A stretch of DNA of 64,000 nucleotides from assembly GCA_019638235.1 (NCBI GenBank), contig JAHBUE010000002.1, positions 372,001-436,000 on the forward strand, read 5' to 3'. The notes beneath the pieces were generated by a model. It ran no database searches. It saw nothing but the letters and a program-made list of their open reading frames with translations, and was not told the origin of the DNA. Both the position numbers and the translations under genes were made by a program. Positions within the stretch are counted from its first letter, which is position 1. The number at the start of each line of letters is the position of its first letter. The DNA comes from Cyclobacteriaceae bacterium. GTDB taxonomy: Bacteria; Bacteroidota; Bacteroidia; Cytophagales; Cyclobacteriaceae. Positions 55,075-62,944 of this stretch are shown here, one piece after another.

Positions 55075-55755
55075 TTATCCCTTAACTTTTTCATCCGATA
55101 CAATCGCGCCATCCACTACACGCACAATGCGTTTGCCACGCTGCGCATTTTCTTCCGAGTGTGTTACCTGTATGATGGTCATACCTTCTTCATTCAGCTT
55201 CTGGAAAATATCCATAATGTGTTTGCCCTGGTCGGAATGTAAATTTCCGGTAGGCTCATCGGCCAATAACATTTTCGGCTCGCCTACTATTGCGCGGGCA
55301 ATACCTACTAATTGTTGCTGCCCGCCCGAAAGTTGTTCAGGAAACAAATCCTTTTTGGCAACCATGTTAAACCGGTCTAACATTTCGGCCACAAGGCTCT
55401 TGCGCTCGTTACTGCTTACACCTTTGTAGAGCAAGGGCGTTTCAATGTTTTCGTAAACGGTTAATTCATCAATGAGGTGATACGCCTGGAAAATGAACCC
55501 GATATGATTTTTATGCAATTCAGATTTTTGCTTTTCCCGGAGCTTATGCACGGGCTGGTCATAGAAAAAGTATTCACCGGCCGAAGGTTCATCCAACATG
55601 CCGATGATATTCATAAGGGTTGATTTGCCGGCTCCGCTCGGCCCCATAATGGTAAGAAATTCGCCTGGCTCTACGTCAAGGTGTATTCCTTTAAGGATGA
55701 ACGTGCGCTGAAAGCGCGAGTCAGTAAATTTGTCGATGTCGCGTAATTGTATCAT
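55075..55755 (-). CDS. ABC transporter ATPase, MacB/LolD-like
   Basis: 226-residue cytoplasmic ATPase. Walker A GPSGAGKST at 38-46, Q-loop in IGFIFQAYHLIDELT, signature LSGGQQQLVG, and Walker B MLLADEPTG. The LolD/MacB subfamily acts with FtsX-like permeases to extract lipoproteins or export peptides and drugs. It is followed after 10 nt by the TolC gene. No permease gene is next to it, so its partner is elsewhere. Confidence 0.92.
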   Translation of the reverse strand: MIQLRDIDKFTDSRFQRTFILKGIHLDVEPGEFLTIMGPSGAGKSTLMNIIGMLDEPSAGEYFFYDQPVHKLREKQKSELHKNHIGFIFQAYHLIDELTVYENIETPLLYKGVSSNERKSLVAEMLDRFNMVAKKDLFPEQLSGGQQQLVGIARAIVGEPKMLLADEPTGNLHSDQGKHIMDIFQKLNEEGMTIIQVTHSEENAQRGKRIVRVVDGAIVSDEKVKG

Positions 55756-55887
55756 GTTTCACCTGTAATTAGTGCCCCATAGCCAATTATGGTGCCAAGG
55801 GCTTTTTTCAGGTAATAGACGCAAAAAACAGGGCTGAGTTGCACACCGGGCGTCCGGTTATGCAAAAAGGTGTCTGAAATCGGACAG

Positions 55888-56298
55888 TTAGAAGACGATA
55901 GGATACAGGATAACATCTACCCTTCGGTTCATGCTCATGCCCCTGCGTGAGTCGTTCCGGTAAACGGGATTTTCAAGGCCCCAGTCTTTTATAGAGATTT
56001 TATGTTCGGGTATGTTGCGTTGCAGCAATAACTCCTGCACGGCCTGGCTGCGCATTTTAGAAAGCCATTCGTTGTATTGCCTGCCCCCGATTGGGTCGGT
56101 ATGGCTGATGAGGTGAATCTCGTATTTGCTTAGCAGGTCTGGGATAGAATCCAGCCAATGTATAAGGTCATCGGCCTGGTACTCGTCTATGTAAAAACTG
56201 CCTCCTCCAAAGTATATACTCTTGCGCAGTTCATCTTCGCCCTGGCCAAACCCGGTTGTTACGGTAATGGTGAAATACAGGCACGCAACCCAACGCAT
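55888..56298 (-). CDS. OmpA-like C-terminal domain protein
   Basis: 136 residues: signal peptide (MRWVACLYFTITVTTGFGQ), then one OmpA/MotB domain that binds peptidoglycan. Recognisable parts are LISHTDPIGGRQYNEWLSKM followed by RSQAVQEL, and the end NRRVDVILY. The start at 56298 is set by the signal peptide; 17 more residues from 56349 have no such feature. No barrel domain is present, so it is a stand-alone periplasmic peptidoglycan-binding protein. Divergent from the lipoprotein at 56420. Confidence 0.85.
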   Translation of the reverse strand: MRWVACLYFTITVTTGFGQGEDELRKSIYFGGGSFYIDEYQADDLIHWLDSIPDLLSKYEIHLISHTDPIGGRQYNEWLSKMRSQAVQELLLQRNIPEHKISIKDWGLENPVYRNDSRRGMSMNRRVDVILYPIVF

Positions 56299-56419
56299 GG
56301 TTAAAGTTACATTGTTTTCGGGCAATGGCGCTAAGGGAAACACAAACATTTAAAAGATTTACGCAACTCCGGTGATTAAATTATGCTTTCTTTACGCAGT
56401 TATCGAGTTTTGATTTGTG

Positions 56420-56839
56420 ATGAAAACACACAACCTGCTTCTTTTATTTGCATTGCTGCTGCTTTCCTCCTGTGCGAATAAAATTATTTATTTCGGGCGC
56501 GAATACCCGGCAACAGCTAACGTTGACATCTATTTCCGCGAAAGCGATATTACCGAACCCAACGAGGCGATGGGCAAGCTTACATACGAGGTAAGCGCCA
56601 AAAAAAGGTCGGATAAGGTTCAACAAAAAATTACAGACCAGGTAAAGAAGAAGGGAGCGGACGCGATTGTGTTTGATGATATTTCGATAACCACAACCGG
56701 GGCACGTACCGGGGGCACTGGTGCATCAACAAACCGCAGGGGTTTTCTGTTTGGGCTTTTTGGAAGCAAAATCAAGTACCAACGTGGGCAAGAGGTAAAG
56801 GCTACCTTACTGAAGTATAAAAAGAATATCGGGAAGTGA
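56420..56839 (+). CDS. Small lipoprotein, unknown
   Basis: 139 residues with lipobox LLSSC (Cys18). The mature part has a beta-alpha segment (KITDQVKKKGADAIVFDDIS) like the YajQ/DUF4156-type fold, then a glycine/threonine-rich stretch (GARTGGTGASTNRR) and a basic end. I do not recognise a specific family. The ATG at 56420 is one codon after a GTG at 56417. Isolated gene. Confidence 0.65.
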   Translation: MKTHNLLLLFALLLLSSCANKIIYFGREYPATANVDIYFRESDITEPNEAMGKLTYEVSAKKRSDKVQQKITDQVKKKGADAIVFDDISITTTGARTGGTGASTNRRGFLFGLFGSKIKYQRGQEVKATLLKYKKNIGK

Positions 56840-56844
56840 AGGCC

Positions 56845-56868
56845 AGACGAACGTTGTGCGTTCGTTGT
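56845..56868. repeat. Hairpin beside M24 gene end
   Basis: CGAACG-TTGTG-CGTTCG (56848-56864) is a 6-bp perfect inverted repeat 6 nt beyond the M24 stop. On the minus strand it reads AACGCACAACGTTCG, containing GCACAAC like the left box of the attC-like element at 26474. Confidence 0.5.
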
Positions 56869-56869
56869 T

Positions 56870-57544
56870 TTATGTTAAAAGTTGTTCGTAAAATCCTCCT
56901 ATTTTCTGTTCTCTGTCCACAAAATGAAGTTCTAAAATCCAATTCCTTTTCTGTCCGTTGGCCTCTAACAAAAACATATCGTTATGATTGTCTGGATGAA
57001 CATAAAGTTGGTAGTTGCCCGGCTCTAACCTTTCGTGAGGAAACTCGCCAATCAAATGGCCTGCTATTTCTCCCCCAAATTCCCAACCATACTCTTTCGC
57101 TTTATCCACAGCATAATCAAATAATGTTGCTGCTTTAAGTTCGGTTTGCTTGTCAAACCAAAGTTTAGTTTCTTTCCAAGCCTTCTCAATGTCATTTTTT
57201 AGTTTAATCTTTAATGGATTGTTTCCCATTACATACGTTCTGCCTAAGTCAGCTTCCCACTTGTCTATAATCGGCCCGAAGTCAAAGAACAAAATATCAT
57301 CACTTTGAATTGTCAAGTTGGGTGGATTTTCTTTGTAAGGAAACAATGTATTTTCTCCACACCTTACAATTCGCTTGTGCCAATGTTTTTCTATTCCAAA
57401 GAGTTCTTTTGCTAACCCAAAAATTTCTTTATTTAACTCTTCTTCTGTTTTATCAGCCATAATTAGTTGTCTGTCTTCAACTTCTTTGAATAACCTGACA
57501 GCAATTTCTTCGGCTTGAGCTAATCTGTCTTTTATTGCTTCCAT
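56870..57544 (-). CDS. M24 family metallopeptidase
   Basis: 224-residue cytoplasmic protein of the M24 (aminopeptidase P / creatinase) fold. Metal ligands are expected in FFDFGPII (Asp), WEADLGRTY (Asp), GHLIGEFPHE (His, His) and WILELHF (Glu). It is shorter than aminopeptidase P because the N-terminal domain is missing, as in stand-alone M24 proteins. The gene is notably AT-rich compared with its neighbours, and palindromes with ACGTT motifs flank it, so it is probably acquired. Substrate unknown. Confidence 0.8.
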   Translation of the reverse strand: MEAIKDRLAQAEEIAVRLFKEVEDRQLIMADKTEEELNKEIFGLAKELFGIEKHWHKRIVRCGENTLFPYKENPPNLTIQSDDILFFDFGPIIDKWEADLGRTYVMGNNPLKIKLKNDIEKAWKETKLWFDKQTELKAATLFDYAVDKAKEYGWEFGGEIAGHLIGEFPHERLEPGNYQLYVHPDNHNDMFLLEANGQKRNWILELHFVDREQKIGGFYEQLLT

Positions 57545-57576
57545 TTTATTTTCTCAACATTGTCAAGTGTCGCTAC

Positions 57577-57652
57577 ACAATAACGTGCAATGGTTTGTGG
57601 GGGTTTCACAAACAAATTATTACTTTGGCTTTACACCTGCCGGTAAACCGGG
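57577..57652 (-). other. attC-like end upstream of the M24 gene
   Basis: On the minus strand the stretch begins CCCGGTTTACCGG (with a CCGG-TAAA-CCGG palindrome) just after the histidine phosphatase stop. It contains GTTTGTG-7 nt-CACAAAC, and ends GCACGTTAT about 35 nt before the M24 start. The ending resembles the ACGTTAG ends at 26598 and 29527, but stem pairing across the whole element is weaker. Confidence 0.35.
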
Positions 57653-58153
57653 TTAATAATTCAACCACACCAACTTCACCAACTTACCCTTTTCAGAAAC
57701 GGTAACTATCCAAACGTTATCATAATCGTCTTCTTCCCAAGGTTGGTATTTTTCTGCGCCAAGCAATTTATTGGCAAACCAGGGTATGGTGTTGGAGTGC
57801 CCGGCCACTACAATAGTTCCTCCCCTATGTTCTGCCAACATGGCATCAATAGCTGCTTCTTTATTGGGTGCGTAATCGTGTATGGTTAAATCTTTTGCTG
57901 TTGCAAGCGGCTCTACCGTCTGGCGTGTTCGCTTGTAAGGCGTACTGTAAATCGCGTTCACTTCTCCTTCGTTCAGCAAGGCGGCCAATCGTTCGGCTCG
58001 TTTCTTTCCTTCCGGTGATAAATCGGGGTCGTTGGTGCTTTTGTCAACAGCTTTTTCGCCATGCCGAACGAGTATAAAAGTTGTGAGGTTATCCTGCGCA
58101 GTAAGGATAAGCGTAAAAAAGAACAGAATTGAAAAGAGGAGTAACTTACGCAT
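57653..58153 (-). CDS. Histidine phosphatase family protein, exported
   Basis: 166 residues: signal peptide (MRKLLLFSILFFFTLILTAQ), then a phosphoglycerate-mutase-like domain. Catalytic RHG is in FILVRHGEKAV, a second arginine in YSTPYKRTRQTVEPL, and the second histidine in VVAGHSNTIPWF. The substrate is unknown; SixA-type or periplasmic phosphatase activity is possible. The start at 58153 is set by the signal peptide. It is 48 nt after the NTF2-like gene and is probably co-transcribed. Confidence 0.85.
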   Translation of the reverse strand: MRKLLLFSILFFFTLILTAQDNLTTFILVRHGEKAVDKSTNDPDLSPEGKKRAERLAALLNEGEVNAIYSTPYKRTRQTVEPLATAKDLTIHDYAPNKEAAIDAMLAEHRGGTIVVAGHSNTIPWFANKLLGAEKYQPWEEDDYDNVWIVTVSEKGKLVKLVWLNY

Positions 58154-58201
58154 AGTTTTATTGATTAAGAATGGAGTTTTTAGAGATGCCTTATTCACTT
58201 T

Positions 58202-58696
58202 CTATTTATACTTCGTACTGATTTCATCGGGAATTTTGCAATCAGTTGGTCTGCGTGTATCGGCAATATGAAAGATTTTCCAGCCCTTTTCGGTACGGAA
58301 CAACTGAAATGTATTTACACCGCAATGGCTGAAATTTTTACCGACATAAAAAGCAAAATCGCACCATGCCTGGGCGAGGTCGCCATCTGTTTTTATTTCA
58401 AGTCCCCAAATCTCTTCATTCAACGCATCGGCACGGGGTGTACCTACGGCTTTCACAAAACCATCAACAGACGACTCCCTTCGCAATACCGCTTTTTGTT
58501 CGCGATTCCTTAACGCAGTGGCCATCGTTGCCGTTTCATGAAACACACTTCGCACTAATGTGCTGTCACCTTTTTTCATGCCGGTAAACAGATTTTCTAT
58601 TACCTGCCTGATTTGCACCTCATCGGGCGATTGTGCCCAGGTGCCGGATACCTCCACAGACAACAGGGTTATCATCCAAACCGTTAGTTTCTTCAT
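58202..58696 (-). CDS. NTF2/SnoaL-like exported protein
   Basis: 164 residues with a signal peptide (residues 1-21, ending SGTWAQ) and an NTF2-like cone fold: IRQVIENLFTGMKKGDSTLV, FHETATMATALRNR, then QAWCDFAFYVGKNFSHCG and KGWKIFHIADTRR. These proteins bind or isomerise small molecules, but no catalytic residue can be assigned. I start at 58696 because the signal peptide begins there. It heads a short minus-strand pair with the histidine phosphatase. Confidence 0.8.
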   Translation of the reverse strand: MKKLTVWMITLLSVEVSGTWAQSPDEVQIRQVIENLFTGMKKGDSTLVRSVFHETATMATALRNREQKAVLRRESSVDGFVKAVGTPRADALNEEIWGLEIKTDGDLAQAWCDFAFYVGKNFSHCGVNTFQLFRTEKGWKIFHIADTRRPTDCKIPDEISTKYK

Positions 58697-58793
58697 ATTG
58701 ATTTTTTTTTTCAAATTTGCGCTTCCCCACGTTGAAAGGTAAACAGATTTTACCACATTTAAGTTAACTTTAACGCCCTAACTGTACCTGACA

Positions 58794-59942
58794 ATGAGGT
58801 TGAAATTACCCCTTTTCGCACTTTTTTTAGCGTATTCGGCCACTATGCAAGGCCAGTCCGTTGATAGCCTGATGGCAGTATTAGACACTGCCAGAAATGA
58901 AAGCAAGGTTAAAACCCTGAATGAGCTTTTCCGCGCCCACATCCAATCCGAGCCTGTTAAGGCCCTCGGCTATACCCGCGAAGCGCTTAGTTTAGCTACT
59001 GAAATTGAAGACAAAAAAGGCGTGGCCGCCTGCTACAACAATCTCGGGGTTGTGTATCGTAACCAGGGCGCGCTTGACAAAGCCCTTGAGTATTATATCC
59101 GCTCGCTTAGTATATACGATACCCTTCAAAACAAAGAGGGTATTGCCACTACCAAAAACAACATCGCTACCATTTATTCCATTAAAAAAGATTACGGACA
59201 GGCGATGAAATTCCTGGAAGAATCAAACGCGCTTTTTAAGGAATTGGGCGACCCGCGCAAACTCGTAGGCTCCATGAATAACCTCGGCAACCTGAACAAC
59301 GACCTGCAGTTGTATGAAAAAGCCATGCGGTACTTCTCTGAAGCCCTTCAGCTTAGCGAGAAAATAGGCGAACCTACCGCTGACCCGCTCAATAATATGG
59401 GTAATGTTTTCTTCAAACAGGAAAACTACCAGCGCGCTATTGAACACTACCAAAAGGCGCTTGACCTTGAGCGCGCAACCAATAACAGATTGGGCATGTT
59501 AAACAGTCTTACCAACATTGGTATTGCTTATACAAAAGCCAATCAGCCGGGGCCTGCACAACAATACCTGAATGAGGCGCTCGCGCTTTCAAAAGAATTG
59601 CAGGTGTATGCCGAAGTGCCCGACATCCTGAAAAATATTTCATACAGCTACTACCGCCAGAATAAGCTGAAAGAAGCGTATGAAAGTTTGCTGAAATATG
59701 ATTCGGCACGTGAGCGAATCCACAGCGAAGAAAGCACGCGCAGAATTGCGCAAATGGAAATAGCACTGGAATTAAGCGAGAAAGAGCGCCAGTATGAAAT
59801 ACTGAAGAAAGAAGACCAGGTAAAAACACTTCAACTAAAAAGCAGCCGGTTGTTTATTGTGCTGATAATCTTAGCCATACTGCTGGTGATTGCCGCCTTT
59901 AACTTCATCTTCATGAACAAACGAAAAGAGTTGTTCAAGTAA
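58794..59942 (+). CDS. TPR protein with C-terminal membrane helix
   Basis: 382 residues: signal peptide (residues 1-21, ending MQGQ), seven or so tetratricopeptide repeats (for example YNNLGVVYRNQGALDKALEYY), a coiled coil (about 310-350) and a single helix (LFIVLIILAILLVIAAFNF) ending NKRKELFK. This is the layout of the TPR sensor half of Bacteroidota histidine kinases and LuxR-type regulators, but here no output domain follows: the stop comes eight residues after the helix. It may signal through a partner, or be a shortened copy. Confidence 0.8.
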   Translation: MRLKLPLFALFLAYSATMQGQSVDSLMAVLDTARNESKVKTLNELFRAHIQSEPVKALGYTREALSLATEIEDKKGVAACYNNLGVVYRNQGALDKALEYYIRSLSIYDTLQNKEGIATTKNNIATIYSIKKDYGQAMKFLEESNALFKELGDPRKLVGSMNNLGNLNNDLQLYEKAMRYFSEALQLSEKIGEPTADPLNNMGNVFFKQENYQRAIEHYQKALDLERATNNRLGMLNSLTNIGIAYTKANQPGPAQQYLNEALALSKELQVYAEVPDILKNISYSYYRQNKLKEAYESLLKYDSARERIHSEESTRRIAQMEIALELSEKERQYEILKKEDQVKTLQLKSSRLFIVLIILAILLVIAAFNFIFMNKRKELFK

Positions 59943-60020
59943 AACGTGTTTTTTGGGCTTTTTTTGCAGAAATACAGCAAAGTAGCGGGTAAATTATTTT
60001 AAGGATTAGCCCCAATCGGC

Positions 60021-60028
60021 TACATTTG
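60021..60028 (+). promoter_or_regulatory. -7 box of the 43-residue gene
   Basis: TACATTTG is an exact TAnnTTTG match, 24 nt before the ATG at 60053. No clear -33 partner. Confidence 0.4.
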
Positions 60029-60052
60029 CTTTGTTAAAAACCTTATACGATT

Positions 60053-60184
60053 ATGTTTGAATCATTTGCCGGAAGTGGAGCTAACCTGTTCATCACCATT
60101 GTTGCCGTAGTTATAGGCTTTGTAGCGGCTATTGGCTATATAGATTTCCAGAAAACCAAAAAGCAAGAGAACAAAGAGGAATAG
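60053..60184 (+). CDS. 43-residue single-helix membrane microprotein
   Basis: MFESFAGSGANLFITIVAVV is followed by IGFVAAIGYIDFQKTKKQENKEE: one membrane helix (about 11-31) and a lysine/glutamate-rich tail on the cytoplasmic side. It has its own TAnnTTTG box upstream and an intrinsic terminator 27 nt downstream, so it is likely a real expressed microprotein. The helix-plus-charged-tail form recalls small oxidase subunits such as CcoQ; that similarity is only suggestive. Confidence 0.65.
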   Translation: MFESFAGSGANLFITIVAVVIGFVAAIGYIDFQKTKKQENKEE

Positions 60185-60210
60185 CCGGCAAGGCCGTAAA
60201 CGTTTATATG

Positions 60211-60245
60211 AACCATTCGCAGGTTTTTGTGCGGATGGTTTTTTT
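60211..60245 (+). terminator. Terminator after the 43-residue gene
   Basis: AACCATTCGCA pairs with TGCGGATGGTT (one T-G pair) across an 8-nt loop, followed by TTTTT. Confidence 0.8.
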
Positions 60246-60298
60246 ATGCCTTTTATAAACGAAGGGCATCACTAAAACTACTTCCCGGAAACGGGTTT

Positions 60299-60835
60299 TC
60301 AGTATGGCGATTTGTACTTCGTCTGCCAGTCGTTCCAAGAAATACTTTTGAAATGGTCTTCACCGATAAACTGAACAATCTTGTGAAATTCTTCGGGCTT
60401 CTGATAGCCCGCTAAAGGCTGAATGATTCGGAACTCTTCATCCAAAAAAACAACCGTAGGGTAACTTAGTTGATTATTCAGCAACGATGCCGCTAATTGA
60501 TGATACCCTTTGCTGCCCGACTCTACAAACTTAAATGTATGACCTGCATACACGATATCCCCGCGCTGCTCGGCATTGAGCTTAACCGGGTAAAAATTTT
60601 CATTCAGGATTTTTGCAATCTGCGGATTACTGAACGTATTCTTGTCCATTACCTTGCACCAGCCACACCAATCGGTATAAACATCAATAAAAATTTTCCG
60701 CTTTTCAACTTTCGATTTTTCTACCGCTTGTTCAAAGGTGAGCCACTTTACCGGGCTTTCATCCTTAGGTAAATTAAAAGAAGTGCCCGCCAAAAGGGTT
60801 AGTGCAAGAAAAATATTGAAGATAATTCGCGCCAT
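60299..60835 (-). CDS. Exported thioredoxin-family protein
   Basis: 178 residues: signal peptide or anchor (residues 1-19), then a thioredoxin fold with active site WCGWC (Cys57, Cys60) in DVYTDWCGWCKVMDK. The cis-proline region is QLSYPTVVFLDEE. It resembles DUF255/DsbD-gamma-like reductases of Bacteroidota and probably reduces disulfides in the periplasm. The start at 60835 is set by the signal peptide (MARIIFNIF). Convergent with the 43-residue gene. Confidence 0.86.
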   Translation of the reverse strand: MARIIFNIFLALTLLAGTSFNLPKDESPVKWLTFEQAVEKSKVEKRKIFIDVYTDWCGWCKVMDKNTFSNPQIAKILNENFYPVKLNAEQRGDIVYAGHTFKFVESGSKGYHQLAASLLNNQLSYPTVVFLDEEFRIIQPLAGYQKPEEFHKIVQFIGEDHFKSISWNDWQTKYKSPY

Positions 60836-60954
60836 TTTGTAATCCTGAGGTTTAATCAGCAACAAATTTAGTACGGAATGTGGTTCAAAACAGGGTTTAA
60901 TATTTGAAGGAATCTGTAAAAACCTGTTTTTCTTTCACCTCACCTCATCCCCTC

Positions 60955-60974
60955 CCTTCTCCTATTGGAGAAGG
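60955..60974. repeat. Hairpin CCTTCTCC-TATT-GGAGAAGG
   Basis: Perfect 8-bp inverted repeat with a 4-nt loop in the 317-nt gap between the thioredoxin gene and the next plus-strand gene. It is preceded by a pyrimidine-rich run (CACCTCACCTCATCCCCTC). No T tract on either strand, so it looks more like a REP-type intergenic palindrome than a terminator. The rest of the gap shows nothing else. Confidence 0.5.
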
Positions 60975-61152
60975 ATTATGGAAGGTTTTTAGAGATTCCT
61001 TTATAAACACAGTCTGTAAAAAAGCATAGGTAAACTGTCCGAAGACAAGCAAAGCAATGTTCAAAATCGCGCACATAGCACCCCAAAAAGCTGCAAAACA
61101 GGCAGGGTTAAGCGATTTTCAAATTGGCACAGCTTTCGTAAACAGCCGCTCT

Positions 61153-61353
61153 ATGAAAATGCGGCTAACCTATAAAGAACTTTCCTTGTTGCTCGGCATA
61201 GTGGTAGCCGTTATCGTACTGATGGTAATCTGGTTAAGCCCCGTATCTGCCGGAATATCGGATGCTGAAAACTCAATCGACCCCTTCCCTAAACTTCAGG
61301 CGGTTAAAGCAATTGTTCAGAAGGCACACGCTATTGTTCAGGTATTCCTGTAA
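61153..61353 (+). CDS. Small single-helix membrane protein
   Basis: 66 residues from the ATG at 61153 (MKMRLTYKELSLLLGIVVAV and onward): one hydrophobic helix (about 9-30), followed by a short external part (DAENSIDPFPKLQAVK). An in-frame ATG at 61057 would add 32 residues of mixed character. No family recognised. Its last 16 nt overlap the end of the convergent YkgJ gene, which lowers confidence that the exact frame end is correct. Confidence 0.45.
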   Translation: MKMRLTYKELSLLLGIVVAVIVLMVIWLSPVSAGISDAENSIDPFPKLQAVKAIVQKAHAIVQVFL

Positions 61354-61916
61354 GCATACCAGGCCAGCACCGTTTCAATGGCTTTGCAGATGGCCTCGTT
61401 AATCGGATAAAAATCTTTTGTGAGTTCGTAATCAATGGCGTGAAGCTGCATGTAGTAATTGTGCATTACCGGCACAGGCTCTTCTTCGCGCTCTGCTTTT
61501 TCGTAAGCCTGTATATAATTACCGGACTGTTCTGTTTTAATAATCTCGCACGTAACCAACTCCTTACGCGCGTGTTTGTTGGTGCGTGCCGAAAATCCGA
61601 AAAGGCGGCAAATCAATCCGCGATGCCGATACTCCGTGCACAGACCTGCACCGGATTGTGTTGGGTTTAAAATCAGGCAAACAGAATTGCTCGTTTGCTT
61701 TAGTTTCTCTAACCACGCAAACGCCTCACCGGCCTGATGCAGTGCGTGAGCAAACGGAAGAAACTCAAGAATAGTGGCTTCAATATCGGATTTGAAGCAA
61801 CACTTTCCGCACCCCCATTTGCAGTGCAACCCCGACCAATTTTGAAACTGCGCGATTTCCTGGTCGAGGTTAGCAAAAACCTGTTCAACTGCCGATACCT
61901 TTTCCTCCAGCGTCAT
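61338..61916 (-). CDS. YkgJ family cysteine cluster protein
   Basis: 192 residues. The cysteine cluster CKWGCGKCCFKSDIEATILE near residue 32 is the YkgJ/UPF0153 signature, with a further pair in LCTEYRHRGLICRLFGF. The family is thought to bind zinc or an iron-sulfur cluster; function unknown. No signal peptide. Monocistronic, convergent with a small membrane protein gene. Confidence 0.85.
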   Translation of the reverse strand: MTLEEKVSAVEQVFANLDQEIAQFQNWSGLHCKWGCGKCCFKSDIEATILEFLPFAHALHQAGEAFAWLEKLKQTSNSVCLILNPTQSGAGLCTEYRHRGLICRLFGFSARTNKHARKELVTCEIIKTEQSGNYIQAYEKAEREEEPVPVMHNYYMQLHAIDYELTKDFYPINEAICKAIETVLAWYAYRNT

Positions 61917-61940
61917 GGAGCAAAGATAGCAGAAACACCT

Positions 61941-62444
61941 TCAGTCTTTGTAGCGGAGTTTTACGGAAAGATATCCATTCCGATTGTCAGCTTCCGTAAA
62001 TTCAAAATGTTCACGCTTTTTAATATCCTGAAATAACGGTTTACCTGCTCCGAGTACAACGGGAACCAGGCCCAACCAAAGTTCGTCTACCAGCCCGGCA
62101 TTAATAAATGTTGTTGTGAGGCTTGCTCCACCCCATAACCAGATATTTTTTCCTTCTTCCGCTTTGATTTTCTTAACAGCATTGACTACATCTCCGCTAA
62201 GCAGATGGGTATTTTTTCCTTTTACGGATTTTAAGGTATTTGAAAATACGTAGCAGGTTTTGCTGTTGTAATCAGCCGTGCCAAACAATTCATAGCTCTT
62301 TCGTCCGAAAAACACAACATCAATTCCTTCCAGGAATTCATCCATTTCACTTTTCGAGGGCGGGGGACACCAGTCGTACTCGCCATTCGGGCCTTCGATG
62401 AAGCCATCGAGACTTACAGCAACACCTAAAATTACTTTGCGCAT
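61941..62444 (-). CDS. Dihydrofolate reductase family protein (RibD-C)
   Basis: 167-residue cytoplasmic reductase of the YwjB/YyaP type. The opening MRKVILGVAVSLDGFIEGPN and the NADPH-binding stretch GKNIWLWGGASLTTTFI are typical of the RibD C-terminal/DHFR-like fold, with the final LVPVVLGAGKPLF. Real DHFR activity is doubtful, since the substrate residues of FolA are not seen. It starts 12 nt from the end of the upstream HMA-like gene. Confidence 0.88.
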   Translation of the reverse strand: MRKVILGVAVSLDGFIEGPNGEYDWCPPPSKSEMDEFLEGIDVVFFGRKSYELFGTADYNSKTCYVFSNTLKSVKGKNTHLLSGDVVNAVKKIKAEEGKNIWLWGGASLTTTFINAGLVDELWLGLVPVVLGAGKPLFQDIKKREHFEFTEADNRNGYLSVKLRYKD

Positions 62445-62456
62445 ACAGGTAGTATT

Positions 62457-62669
62457 TTATTCAAGTTCTTTACAATCAATTCCCCAGGTACGCAGTACAT
62501 GAACAGCATCGGCAGGTTTTACCCTATCCGATACAATGCGCAATATCCGGTCGCAATCATCCAAAGCAAAATTCCAGTTGCCCTGGCCTGCCAGTTCATT
62601 TAACACAGGTGCCAGCGACTTTACCTGAAGAAGTGATTTAACGGAAGTTGAGAGAACAATTACATGCAT
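62457..62669 (-). CDS. HMA-like small cytoplasmic protein
   Basis: 70 residues with a ferredoxin-like beta-alpha-beta pattern: MHVIVLSTSVKSLLQVKSL, then NWNFALDDCDRILRIVSD and a short C-terminal helix ending CKELE. This is a form common in Bacteroidota, related in fold to heavy-metal-associated domains but without the CxxC metal motif. The ATG at 62669 gives the natural domain start. A 27-residue membrane peptide gene ends 14 nt upstream, so they are probably translated together. Confidence 0.65.
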   Translation of the reverse strand: MHVIVLSTSVKSLLQVKSLAPVLNELAGQGNWNFALDDCDRILRIVSDRVKPADAVHVLRTWGIDCKELE

Positions 62670-62683
62670 ATCCGTGAGATGGT

Positions 62684-62767
62684 TTAAGACTTTAGCAATT
62701 CTGAAAGCAAAATCACCAGGATAACAGCCCCGGTCAGCACTCCTGCAACCAGCAGCATTGTTTTCAT
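62684..62767 (-). CDS. 27-residue membrane microprotein
   Basis: Reads MKTMLLVAGVLTGAVILVIL plus LSELLKS: one membrane helix with a lysine at each end. It lies directly upstream of the HMA-like gene on the same strand. Such short helices next to a small cytoplasmic domain may be a leader or a real microprotein. Support is by codon phase and clean ATG-TAA limits only. Confidence 0.42.
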   Translation of the reverse strand: MKTMLLVAGVLTGAVILVILLSELLKS

Positions 62768-62944
62768 AAATGGGGTGGCTGATCTTGCGAAAATCATATA
62801 CCAAAAAAACGATTGTCCGGTGACAGCCCTATGGCAGGAGAAAAAAAGATTTTCAGGTTTTTTTGAAGAAGCCCCTCTAAAAAATCAACAGATTTCCCGT
62901 TCAAGACTGTATCTTTTAAGTGAAAATCTCATTTAGATATAAAA

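Noticed and set aside
60955..60974. Terminator for the thioredoxin or 61153 gene
   Set aside because: The hairpin has no T tract on either strand and lies upstream, not downstream, of both genes.
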